Assembly: GCA_007674295.1 (NCBI GenBank) | Contig: CM017449.1 | Location: 186,001-250,000, forward strand | Length of the DNA stretch: 64,000 bases | Source: Antonospora locustae | Taxonomy: Eukaryota; Microsporidia | Direction: 5' to 3' | In this document: one piece after another, positions 1-8,157 of the stretch | Numbering within the stretch: the first letter of the stretch is position 1 | Layout: each line of letters opens with the position of its first letter | Notes under the pieces: model-generated | The model's input: the letters and a program-made list of their open reading frames with translations, nothing else | What the model was told of the DNA's origin: nothing | Database searches by the model: none | Program-made: the position numbers and the translations under genes

Positions 1-285
1 GCCATCAAGCAGGGCCATTTTCTCAATCGCAGGCCTCTGTTCCTCGTTGTTTTTGTTATCAACTGCAGCTGCAGCCCTCATCTTCTCCACAAGCGACAGT
101 GCCTGCGAGCCGATGTCCTCCTCTACCACCTTTTCTAGCTTTTTGCTCCGCGTGCGTCCGCGGGCTCTCCTTCTCTTGGGGCCCTCATCATCTTCCCTCT
201 GTGAATTGTCTGCATGTGGCTCTGCACTAACATTTTTATGCTTCTGCTCCGGGCAGAAAGATGTCCTTTCGTCACCCTGCTCCAT
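1..285 (-). CDS. IWS1: IWS1/SPN1 transcription elongation factor, N-terminal part (runs off left edge)
   Basis: Minus-strand frame open from an ATG at 285 to the window edge, 95 codons. The first 55 residues are charged and Arg/Lys-rich (PKRRRARGRTRSKK), like the disordered N-tail of IWS1. The frame then enters VEKMRAAAAVDNKNNEE and RPAIEKMALLDG, which resemble the start of the TFIIS N-terminal-type helical core of Spn1/Iws1, a factor that travels with RNA polymerase II and Spt6. The ATG at 285 is preceded directly by CCCC (286-289 on the plus strand), the start-proximal signal seen across this window. An in-frame ATG at 384 is possible but lacks that signal. The C-terminal core lies outside the window, so identity rests on a short match. 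Confidence 0.68.
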   Translation of the reverse strand, partial: MEQGDERTSFCPEQKHKNVSAEPHADNSQREDDEGPKRRRARGRTRSKKLEKVVEEDIGSQALSLVEKMRAAAAVDNKNNEEQRPAIEKMALLDG

Positions 286-481
286 GGGGCGCTGTTTTTG
301 GTGCTCTGCATTTGCTGTATGCAGAGACTCAGACCATAGGGCCTGGTTACCATCGATGCCACAATATGCAAGAACATTGTGCATGTGCACCAGCAAGCAT
401 CAGAAAAGTGCATTTATTTAGTAATCAAGGCATGAGGCGTTCTGTATACATGACGATACGTTTGCATGCTGCAGAAAAAGA

Positions 482-1138
482 CTACAATTCCTCCTTTGCA
501 GGACGCTGCTTGGACTCAGCAAGCGACATACTGAGTGCAAGGGCAAGCTCGGGATCGTTCTCCAACTCGTTGAGATCCATTCCCAGGATCCTTGTGACGC
601 TGCTAAAAAAGTCATCATTAAGACCCACAACCACTGTATTGCATGCATCTAGCTTTTCAGTCTTACTTGAAATAACATTTCTCACCAACTCTGCATGCTC
701 TCCAAACAGCACAAGAGCCAGTCTGATTGGCAAGCACACCACTTTGTTGATACACTCCACCAGCTCGCAGAGAACGCTGTCCAATTCATGCGGCCCTAGA
801 TCTGCGCCAAAGAAGACAAGCATTCTCTTGTCTGACTCCTGCCTGTTCATCAGCGCAATTCTGCTTCTCTGGAACACACTGCCAAGCATCAGGTTATCGT
901 CTAGCCGGACTCTGGAAACAAAGGAGTCAAGGTGCGGCTTGCTGCATGTCGGAGTCAGAATGTAGTTGTGCTCTGGCTGTGCAAGCGGTGCCACGCCAAC
1001 GCTATTTTCGCTGTTCTGGAGCATAGTGCTTATGACAGACGTGACTGCCTCTTTCTGCAGAATGAACCTGCTTGGAAGGTAGTCTTGGTTTTGCATGGAC
1101 ACTGTGTTGTCAAGAAGAATCATAAGTGTCTGTGGCAT
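482..1138 (-). CDS. RPN10: 26S proteasome ubiquitin receptor Rpn10
   Basis: 218 aa. The N-terminal VWA domain (about residues 1-185) opens with the family pattern of a short hydrophobic strand then D-N-T-V-S-M. It is followed near residues 185-212 by a ubiquitin-interacting motif around DPELALALSMSLAE, very close to the first UIM of S5a/Rpn10. Rpn10 sits in the 19S regulatory particle, bridges lid and base, and captures polyubiquitinated substrates. There is one UIM, as in yeast, and the protein ends shortly after it. The ATG at 1138 has CCC five bases upstream (1141-1143). Other proteasome genes in the window are RPT3, RPT5 and beta5. Confidence 0.9.
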   Translation of the reverse strand: MPQTLMILLDNTVSMQNQDYLPSRFILQKEAVTSVISTMLQNSENSVGVAPLAQPEHNYILTPTCSKPHLDSFVSRVRLDDNLMLGSVFQRSRIALMNRQESDKRMLVFFGADLGPHELDSVLCELVECINKVVCLPIRLALVLFGEHAELVRNVISSKTEKLDACNTVVVGLNDDFFSSVTRILGMDLNELENDPELALALSMSLAESKQRPAKEEL

Positions 1139-1229
1139 GTGGGTACGGAACGGTGTTTATTAAATTAGTCTTCAAAGGTCATGAGGATTCTGAAGAGATG
1201 TAGTTAAGCAAGCTTTATCATCTTCCAGC

Positions 1230-2012
1230 TTATCGTTCTGACTTTGCCTTAAAAAGGGAAATAACCGGAGCCTCTTGCTTATCTAGAAGAGACATATTAT
1301 CTATAATCATAAAAAACACGTTTTGACACTTTCCGATTTCTTCCTCATGTCCACATACTTTAAAGCTCGATATACTTATGCGTTTCAAAAAGTGAGGAGC
1401 ATCAACAACCATAGTCTCATACTCTCCGCCTTCTCCGCAGTAATTTATGTCTCTGAACCTGCTTTTGTCATAAAAGTCCTTGACATATATCAGATCCTTA
1501 TTTAGAGCATTCTGGTCTAGATCACTACCTGCAACTTTCACAACCCTTGCGTCTATTCCGTATGCTATCATGTTACTAAGCAGCTCTTTCTGATTCATCT
1601 GAAACAAAGGTGTCAGAGACTGGAGATTGAGACGCCTGCAGACGTTCTCGATTCTGTTTTTCTGATAGACAGATAGAACGGCTCCTGATGAAACGCCCTC
1701 AAAAAACACTTTTGAGAGTGTATCCTTTACACCTTGAAAGAGGTCTTCCACTTCATCGTGCTCAACAGGACCGTATTCAAGCTCTTTGTTTAGTGCCATG
1801 CACTTTGTATTGTGCAGAAATAGTGGTACTCCCATGCAAGCTCCATAGTTTCTAATGATCTCCTTGCCCACTGTCTGGAACATAAAACTGTCGATTGTGC
1901 TTGTCTCACAGTACACATACAGAAGTCCAACCAGATGGTGACCCTCATCTATCAGCTTGCACACCGCATACATGCTGTCCTTGCCTCCGCTCACCAGTCC
2001 AAGAAATTTCAT
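1230..2012 (-). CDS. DPH6: Diphthine--ammonia ligase (ATP-PPase domain only)
   Basis: 260 aa from the ATG at 2012. The protein begins with MKFLGLVSGGKDS, whose SGGKDS is the PP-loop of the ATP pyrophosphatase fold at residues 8-13. Near the C-terminus it carries CGEGGEYETMVVDAP, the signature of the Dph6/ATPBD4 family. Dph6 catalyses the last step of diphthamide formation on the elongation factor eEF2 histidine. The yeast protein has two extra C-terminal RidA-like domains; here only the ligase domain is present, as in archaea. The frame stays open upstream to 2549, but that stretch lies opposite TBCC and is not needed. The start is only 31 bp from the divergent TBCC start. Confidence 0.88.
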   Translation of the reverse strand: MKFLGLVSGGKDSMYAVCKLIDEGHHLVGLLYVYCETSTIDSFMFQTVGKEIIRNYGACMGVPLFLHNTKCMALNKELEYGPVEHDEVEDLFQGVKDTLSKVFFEGVSSGAVLSVYQKNRIENVCRRLNLQSLTPLFQMNQKELLSNMIAYGIDARVVKVAGSDLDQNALNKDLIYVKDFYDKSRFRDINYCGEGGEYETMVVDAPHFLKRISISSFKVCGHEEEIGKCQNVFFMIIDNMSLLDKQEAPVISLFKAKSER

Positions 2013-2043
2013 ATATGGACGGCTTAGACTTAGAATCTTACCC
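2013..2043. promoter_or_regulatory. 31-bp spacer between divergent DPH6 and TBCC starts
   Basis: The start codons of DPH6 (minus, 2012) and TBCC (plus, 2044) are separated by 31 bp. Any core promoter elements for both genes must sit here or inside the opposing coding regions. CCC at 2041-2043 touches the TBCC ATG. I see no TATA-like element in the spacer. Confidence 0.5.
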
Positions 2044-2646
2044 ATGTATGAAGCAGGACCGCCTAACAGTGAAGAGGATCTGATTGCACTTGAGAAGGCA
2101 GTTTCTGATCTTGAGCACAACCTAGCAAGCGAAAGAACCAGCTTTCTCAAAATGAAATTAAGAAACCAAATAAGAGAGTTGAAGGAGACGTATAACAAGC
2201 AAAAAAAACCTATTGATTTGGAGGCAAAGAAGAAAGCACCTGTGCACGTACATATAGATAGAAAAAATGCTGCAGTTTCCAACAAGAAGTTATACATATC
2301 TGGCCTTGCAGGAAGCACAATAAAACCATATGACTGTGTAGAAGCATTGATAGCTAACTGCAGAAATATGATATTTGAGTACTTTGAATGCCAGAACTCT
2401 GTTATGCTTGATAATCTACAAGAATGTACTGTATGCTGTCTGGGACAGCAAGTTCGTGTGGTCAACTGTTGTAGGGTCAAGTTATTGTGTTTCTCATACT
2501 CTGGAGTCTTTCTGCAAGACTCCCAAGAAATCGAGATCGCAGAATACATGCACTCTGAAATAAGTAATGTATTTAATAAGTTTGATGTTGTTTATGACTT
2601 TAGCGACCCATGCAGTAGCAGAAACTACACGCTCATTACAAAATGA
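2044..2646 (+). CDS. TBCC: Tubulin-folding cofactor C (TBCC/C-CAP domain)
   Basis: 200 aa from the ATG at 2044, which follows CCC directly. Residues 1-55 form a charged helix, as in the N-terminal spectrin-like segment of cofactor C. Residues about 75-165 show the TBCC beta-helix rhythm: short repeated strands ending in Cys/Asn turns, with GQQVRVVNC and a late DSQEIEIAEY matching the family's QQLRIHNC and IIEDC-type turns. TBCC is the GTPase-activating factor that releases folded alpha/beta-tubulin from the cofactor complex. The arginine finger expected near the QQ turn (QQLR in the family) is present as QQVR. The protein is shorter than animal TBCC (about 340 aa). Confidence 0.72.
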   Translation: MYEAGPPNSEEDLIALEKAVSDLEHNLASERTSFLKMKLRNQIRELKETYNKQKKPIDLEAKKKAPVHVHIDRKNAAVSNKKLYISGLAGSTIKPYDCVEALIANCRNMIFEYFECQNSVMLDNLQECTVCCLGQQVRVVNCCRVKLLCFSYSGVFLQDSQEIEIAEYMHSEISNVFNKFDVVYDFSDPCSSRNYTLITK

Positions 2647-2873
2647 TGGAAGGCAGTGTCTCCTCTTGATATGCATCTTTCTATGCCACTTTAAAATGTG
2701 GTGACTTTGTGTTTTATATGTCCGATCACCTAAACGGAACAGAATGTGCTATCTGTGAATACAGGTTCTAGGAATGTGCCAGAAAGCATTCATTTTCAGA
2801 TTAAAACGCAAAAGAATAACTGTTTTGTGTTGAAACTGTAACTTTTGTTTTAAATGACAATAAGTGATCTACT

Positions 2874-4931
2874 ATGGAAAAGTGCTTTTCAATTGATTTT
2901 TATCTCAGAGGCGAATACGACAGAAGAATAGATGAGATGGCTGAGATACTATACCAGGGAGAAAAGATACCAGATTCTGTACTTTGTCAGATTCTTGAGC
3001 TAGACGATCCGATCATATCACTTTATTTGTTTGTTAGGTTAGATAATAGAATTGGCAGGCTTGAAAATAACGTTCTTATAAAACTCAAGACATGCATAAG
3101 AGCCTTTCGAAAAATATACAAGTGTGAGGACAGTAAGGACCTAGAAAGTAGGATACTGCACATTGTGTGCTGTAAAGTTGGAGATGACATTGGAATAGAT
3201 GTCTTTCTAGAATGTATTTCAGAGATAGAAATGCAGGCCCTAGCTCTTGACTTTGTTAAGAAGAATTTCGGGTATGGCCAAATATACAGATACAGTAAGG
3301 ACGTACTGAACAGTATTTTGGGCAAAAAGTACAACGAAAGAGAAATAGGCTATGCGCTTGTTCTTCTGGACCATCCAAAGCTCTGCTATAAGCACCTTCT
3401 ACCTCTTCTCAAACGAATAAACCTCTATATAGATAGTATGGTGATTGAGAAAAACATTGTAAGAGCATGTGTTGGGCTGCGAGCTATAATATTGTACTCA
3501 CCGAATACCTTGAATAGCAATAGCACTTTTGTGATGTCTCTCATTGTGTTCTTGGCGAATATCTTCTATCAATCAAGCCTGTACACCTGCATGGATTGTA
3601 ATGAGCTGCAAGAACTACTGTACACGCTGGAACTGCTCGTTAGTATGAATTTGAATATCCCAGAAGAGAGCAATGTACTTTGCGGGATTCTTGAAGACGC
3701 AGCAAAAAAGTTTGAGTGTGCTGTAAAAGACCGTTCTAGCATCATGGAAGACTATTTGCTAATATATGGACTCGCTGGAGTCTGTAGAGTGGCCTACAAA
3801 GTGCTTCGTGTGGAATCAGAAGACATCTGTAGTCGTATCACTACTAGGCTTGTTCTATGCATTTCTTCTCTCAAACTTGATAAACCAGACTATGTGACTT
3901 CAAAAACCTGGGTTGAATTTACTGGTCTCTTTTTGAAGGAAAAGTATGGCCTCCTTGAAATAGCCTCAAGATGCAACAGAGGGTTTTGCCTGGAAATGAA
4001 CACACTTGTACAGGATATTGAATCAAGCAACATGTGTCTGGCCACATGGTTTGGAGAAATAGACCATCTCTATAGCTATTTTGACTGGAAAATATTACTG
4101 GAGTCTGTTGTGTCGCATGGAGTCAGGTGCCATCTTGAATTACTTGTGTTTGTACTTTCTGAAGAGCACATATGCGAAAGAAACTACACAACACAGATAA
4201 CAAGATACTTAAACTTTCTTCTACAGTTAGAGGACATGGACACCCTGCTTCTAACAGTGATAAAGGTCTGTAACATGATATGCGTCTTTGACAAAAGCGA
4301 AATCGTTGGAATGTTTGTTAGACTTTTTTTAAGAAAGGATCTTTTAATATCAGACATACGTATAATGAAGATGAAAAAGAAAATAATCTCAACAACATTG
4401 CAAGAGAGGCTTGAGATGGTCTTCTTGGAGAAGGTTTTTGATGCTATAAGTAGCGAAAAGGTTGAATGCAACAATCACATTCTGACCTTCATTATAATCT
4501 TCTTTTACAGAATGGACAAAACGTCTGGAGATACTGCAAAGCGTGCTCTGGAGATCGTGTACAAAGCATCACACTTTCCAAAATGGAACGAAAATTCATG
4601 CAAAGACACAGAACTTGTAATATGCTGTGTAGCTTTAGGTGTAATTTTATCTAAATATAGTGAAAATGCGTTTATTTTTTTGAAGAAATCCTTGAATATG
4701 TCCGAGTTCTATCTCTATGTTGTATTTTTCATCTCGCAATTCCATTTGAGAATGCTGGACTACAGAAGCTTCTTTGAGTGCGAGAAAGACCTTGTGGAAT
4801 TTTTGTTCACTGCTACAAACCCCGAGCGTCTGGAACTGAAAAAGCTCTACTTTTTTCTGAAGGAACAATCAGAAGAGTCACAAAAGAACTCCGTTTTCGT
4901 AAAGACATACAATGCACTATTCTGGAGCTGA
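2874..4931 (+). CDS. Unidentified helical-repeat protein, possibly karyopherin-like
   Basis: 685 aa. I do not recognise the family with confidence. The whole chain is a run of amphipathic helices of about 15-20 residues rich in Leu, Ile, Val, Cys and Phe, without signal peptide, low-complexity tails or obvious catalytic motifs. This is the look of an alpha-solenoid (HEAT/ARM), such as an exportin, importin or other scaffold. The N-terminal 65 residues resemble the paired-helix start of importin-beta family members, but this is only a visual impression. The ATG at 2874 is the first in frame, with 227 bp of non-coding DNA before it. It converges on INTS11 with a 69-bp gap. Confidence 0.6.
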   Translation: MEKCFSIDFYLRGEYDRRIDEMAEILYQGEKIPDSVLCQILELDDPIISLYLFVRLDNRIGRLENNVLIKLKTCIRAFRKIYKCEDSKDLESRILHIVCCKVGDDIGIDVFLECISEIEMQALALDFVKKNFGYGQIYRYSKDVLNSILGKKYNEREIGYALVLLDHPKLCYKHLLPLLKRINLYIDSMVIEKNIVRACVGLRAIILYSPNTLNSNSTFVMSLIVFLANIFYQSSLYTCMDCNELQELLYTLELLVSMNLNIPEESNVLCGILEDAAKKFECAVKDRSSIMEDYLLIYGLAGVCRVAYKVLRVESEDICSRITTRLVLCISSLKLDKPDYVTSKTWVEFTGLFLKEKYGLLEIASRCNRGFCLEMNTLVQDIESSNMCLATWFGEIDHLYSYFDWKILLESVVSHGVRCHLELLVFVLSEEHICERNYTTQITRYLNFLLQLEDMDTLLLTVIKVCNMICVFDKSEIVGMFVRLFLRKDLLISDIRIMKMKKKIISTTLQERLEMVFLEKVFDAISSEKVECNNHILTFIIIFFYRMDKTSGDTAKRALEIVYKASHFPKWNENSCKDTELVICCVALGVILSKYSENAFIFLKKSLNMSEFYLYVVFFISQFHLRMLDYRSFFECEKDLVEFLFTATNPERLELKKLYFFLKEQSEESQKNSVFVKTYNALFWS

Positions 4932-5000
4932 TTTGTCACTTCAACGGAATCTGACATTATTGTACCTGGCGGACATATTGTCTTGTTCTACATGGTGATT

Positions 5001-6512
5001 TTATTGCAGGTCAGACTCATTCTTCCTGTTAAGATTCTCTATGTCAACAATGCTCACTCTTTTACTTCTGCTTTCTACATTCATGCTTAGCATTATCGAA
5101 AGGTTTTTTTGATGGCTGACAGACATGGAAAAGATATTCTTCAGTAGCGATCTTGGCACTTCCACATTTACAATATTACTGTCGCGTATGGATATCATAG
5201 TGCCGTTTTTTGGGTAATATGTTGGAATGCAAAGCTCTTTCTCTACGCGCTTCTTTAATATCTTCATTCTTTGTCTCTCTCCATGCACAAGAAGTACGTT
5301 TTTGGGCATACATTGCTCGATAATCTGCAGAATCCCTTGTGCATCTGCATGCGCACTAAACGCAAGGTTTTCCACTTTCATGTTCACATCGTAAGACACA
5401 TTGTTTATCTCCACTGACCTTGCGCCGTTGAGAATTTTTTCTCCAACAGTTCCACTTACGCAGTACCCTGGAATTATTATAAGGTTCTTTTCGTCTGAAC
5501 ACCACTTCTTGAAGACACTCAGACTAACGCCTGAGTGTAACATACCCGGGGAAGCAAAAAGGACCATAGGTCCCTCATCGTATATGAAGCTTGACTGGAA
5601 TGGCTTTATGTGTTTGAACTCAAAAGAGTTTGTACTCAATGCCTTTTCCTTGATTGCCTCGTTGGTATAGTTTATAAAAAGCTTGTAAATGGAGTTGGCT
5701 TTGTCAGTGAGCCCAGATGACGAATATATGGGAATGTTCATATTCATTCTCTCCCAATACGAATCAATCAGAATACACAGCTCCTGTGCTCTGCCTAGCG
5801 CAAATATAGGAATTAGAACCTTACCACCCTTGCTGACGCACTCGTAAACACAGTTCAGAAACCTTCGTTCCTTTGACTTGCGACAGTCCCGTACGACAGA
5901 TCCATATGTGGACTCTGTTATAAGCAGGTCGGGCTCAAGTCTATCTATCCAGGCACTGCCCAGGTGCTTATCAGCTGTTGTATTAAAGTCCCCTGTGTAG
6001 ACAACTGACTTGTTGCCTATCTTCACGTAGAACATCGCGGCGCCAAGAACATGCCCAGCATAGAACGGCTTGATCAAAAAGTCGTCATCATGCATGAACT
6101 CTTCCAACATGTGAATTGTCTTTACCTTCTTCATGCAGTTCTCAATGTCCTGTCTTGTAAAGTTTTTTTTGTCGCGGAACTTCTCGACTGATATTTTTCT
6201 GTAGTCTTCTAGTAGAATTGGAATGACTGCTCGGGTTGGGTGCGTCATGTATATTGGACCGCTGTATCCTAGCACCTCGCTGAAGTAGGGTAATGCTCCG
6301 CAGTGGTCTAGATGAAAATGAGAAATGATGATGCAGTCAATAACCTTATCAAAACGGCCTGTCTTCGACAGGTATGCAAAGTCCGGGTATCGCCGGCTGT
6401 CATTGTATCCCATGTGCATTCCACAGTCAAACATGATGTTTCTGCCGTTCATAGAGACAATGACACACGATCGGCCTACATCCTGCCCTGCACCAAGAGG
6501 GATAACTTGCAT
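5001..6512 (-). CDS. INTS11: Integrator-type RNA endonuclease INTS11 (metallo-beta-lactamase/beta-CASP)
   Basis: 503 aa. Metallo-beta-lactamase domain motifs are complete: HFHLDH at 65-70 (motif 2), H154 in GHVLGAAM (motif 3) and D175 (motif 4). The beta-CASP motifs follow: E200 (A), H388 in FSAHAD (B) and H410 (C). The zinc-dependent nuclease site therefore looks intact. Sequence after the first strand (DCGMHMGYNDSRRYPDFAYL) follows INTS11 rather than CPSF73, which has a GLEGMDALPYID-like segment there. Later segments (PIYMTHPTRAVIPILLEDYR, FALGRAQELCILID, MVLFASPGMLHSG) also track INTS11. INTS11 cleaves nascent snRNA and other Pol II transcripts. The C-terminal tail is short compared with the roughly 600-aa animal protein. 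CCCC lies at 6515-6518 just upstream of the ATG. Confidence 0.85.
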   Translation of the reverse strand: MQVIPLGAGQDVGRSCVIVSMNGRNIMFDCGMHMGYNDSRRYPDFAYLSKTGRFDKVIDCIIISHFHLDHCGALPYFSEVLGYSGPIYMTHPTRAVIPILLEDYRKISVEKFRDKKNFTRQDIENCMKKVKTIHMLEEFMHDDDFLIKPFYAGHVLGAAMFYVKIGNKSVVYTGDFNTTADKHLGSAWIDRLEPDLLITESTYGSVVRDCRKSKERRFLNCVYECVSKGGKVLIPIFALGRAQELCILIDSYWERMNMNIPIYSSSGLTDKANSIYKLFINYTNEAIKEKALSTNSFEFKHIKPFQSSFIYDEGPMVLFASPGMLHSGVSLSVFKKWCSDEKNLIIIPGYCVSGTVGEKILNGARSVEINNVSYDVNMKVENLAFSAHADAQGILQIIEQCMPKNVLLVHGERQRMKILKKRVEKELCIPTYYPKNGTMISIRDSNIVNVEVPRSLLKNIFSMSVSHQKNLSIMLSMNVESRSKRVSIVDIENLNRKNESDLQ

Positions 6513-6707
6513 ATGGGGCTTGATCGGATAGGGCTTTTGTATATGTGCACAGACGAGATAGAATCCATGAGAAAATGCATACAGCCGACACTTACAGGAT
6601 GAAAAAGGGACTTATGTAGGCAGCTAGTGTTTTTTGTGTTGCAGTATTGCTCTTACGAGAGCGTCAATGTCTAATAGTCTAAGCATCTGAACAGCTGTGG
6701 CTTTTTG

Positions 6708-8015
6708 TCATGGATGTGCTTTTTTTCTTGACATAGGCCCCATGTGAGAGAATGCGGTGCCCCTGTAGAACTCAGGATTTAGTATTGATAGGACCTTGTC
6801 GTTGTGTTCAAACATTACCTCATGGTCACCCAGCACCAAAGTCTTGTTCTCTTTTTTGTCGTTTTTGAGCATGGCTGAGTAGAGCAGACTCAGTGGGGCG
6901 TTTGTTTTAAGAGAGTTGAGCTTGCAGTGTGTTGCGGAGACATTGTATCCCAAGTTGGCGATTGCATACACCAGTTTCTTCATAGACAGGGCATTGCACT
7001 TAGCAAATCTTCCCATGTCGTTGATAGAGAAGTAACCAAACACATCTAGCTCAGACGTTATGATGTTCAGCATACCTACAATTCGTGTGTCAGTGCAATT
7101 GTGCACTAGCGCCCGCACAAACTTCTTGTTGCTCATGGCATGTCTCCAGAAAGGCCCGCAAAGCTTCATTGTTCCATTACATACTTCACACAGAGAGCTA
7201 ATACTCGTATTCTTGTTAAGAGGGACCTCTTTTGTGTTGAAGCAGCTGCACAGCATAAAAAGAGAGTTGTCTGTAACAGAGCTCCTTGCTGTGTGCTTGT
7301 TCTTTATAACTCTCACAAAAAGCCTCACATAGAAGTCCACGCTGATGCTTAGCAGCGGTTCAATGCCTGCACTGTGTTTTGATGCTGTTCTTGATATAAA
7401 AGACAGCACAGTTCTCAGAGCCTGTTCATGACACGTAGGGCCCTTCTTTATGACTGTGTTATACTTCGCGAAGCATTTGCTTTCATTAGAACAGAGTACA
7501 GCAGTGTCCGTTGCGGTAACTGCTAGCACACCATTATGTTTCACTGCGCGTATCGCGTTGTCGATAAATAGGCTGCATGACCCAAACGGGTCAATATCGA
7601 TAAAATCAAAGTGTGATGTGTGAGAACACATCAGGCTGTTGCAGTCCTCATTAAGCACGGTGTAACTGCCTAAATTCAGTCCGTTGAGGTCTATGTTCTT
7701 TTTGATCTCCGCAACGGACCTTGGGTTGAAATCATTAAAGAACACATGTATGTTGTTGTCAATCTCTTTTAAATAGCGTATTCCACGTATTCCACTTGCA
7801 GACATCGCGTCTAAAATCTTTGCGCCACTAATATCTTTTAAAAGATGTCTTGCAACCAGAACCGAGATATCTCTGTTGAACTTCTGAGCAGGATTTAAGA
7901 AGGCCTGCGCATTGCTGCATATTTTGACTCCCTCCATCTCCTCGTAGAAAGATGTGTGTGCATTGGCTTTTCTATCTTTGTTATCTTCAGTTGCACTTGC
8001 TGGCTGACTGTTCAT
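6708..8015 (-). CDS. TRM1: tRNA (guanine26-N2)-dimethyltransferase Trm1
   Basis: 435 aa from the first ATG at 8015; the frame extends further upstream only through non-ATG codons. Residues 41-50 carry NPAQKFNRDI, the Trm1 signature. A Rossmann SAM-binding region follows (KILDAMSASGIRGIRYL, FNDFNPRSVAEI), then the catalytic DIDPFGS at 140-146. The C-terminal half contains paired Cys motifs (C-x2-C near the middle) and the family-specific helical domain. Trm1 makes m2,2G at position 26 of tRNAs. Length is slightly below the usual 500-570 aa. It diverges from the next gene with a 142-bp gap. Confidence 0.92.
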   Translation of the reverse strand: MNSQPASATEDNKDRKANAHTSFYEEMEGVKICSNAQAFLNPAQKFNRDISVLVARHLLKDISGAKILDAMSASGIRGIRYLKEIDNNIHVFFNDFNPRSVAEIKKNIDLNGLNLGSYTVLNEDCNSLMCSHTSHFDFIDIDPFGSCSLFIDNAIRAVKHNGVLAVTATDTAVLCSNESKCFAKYNTVIKKGPTCHEQALRTVLSFISRTASKHSAGIEPLLSISVDFYVRLFVRVIKNKHTARSSVTDNSLFMLCSCFNTKEVPLNKNTSISSLCEVCNGTMKLCGPFWRHAMSNKKFVRALVHNCTDTRIVGMLNIITSELDVFGYFSINDMGRFAKCNALSMKKLVYAIANLGYNVSATHCKLNSLKTNAPLSLLYSAMLKNDKKENKTLVLGDHEVMFEHNDKVLSILNPEFYRGTAFSHMGPMSRKKAHP

Positions 8016-8157
8016 ATCAAGGAATGACGGGGCTTCATTCTGAGAAAAAACTCTCACTGTGTTATAATACAATTATCAGTTTAGGGACATCTTGCTTTGC
8101 TTAGAAGGGCCTCGGTGCGATGTATCAACCCATGTTTCATCTGCCCATTCAAGTCGA

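Noticed and set aside
261..965. 234-aa plus-strand frame across the IWS1-RPN10 region.
   Set aside because: It runs antisense to RPN10, which has a clear VWA-UIM structure; composition is typical of a shadow frame.
5001..6512. Calling the MBL/beta-CASP protein CPSF73.
   Set aside because: The post-HxHxDH and N-terminal segments match INTS11 and differ from CPSF73 at several family-specific positions.
8016..8094. Longer N-termini for TRM1 and MED14 from TTG codons.
   Set aside because: Non-ATG starts are not expected here. The first in-frame ATGs (8015 and 8158) give family-consistent N-termini and a normal intergenic gap.
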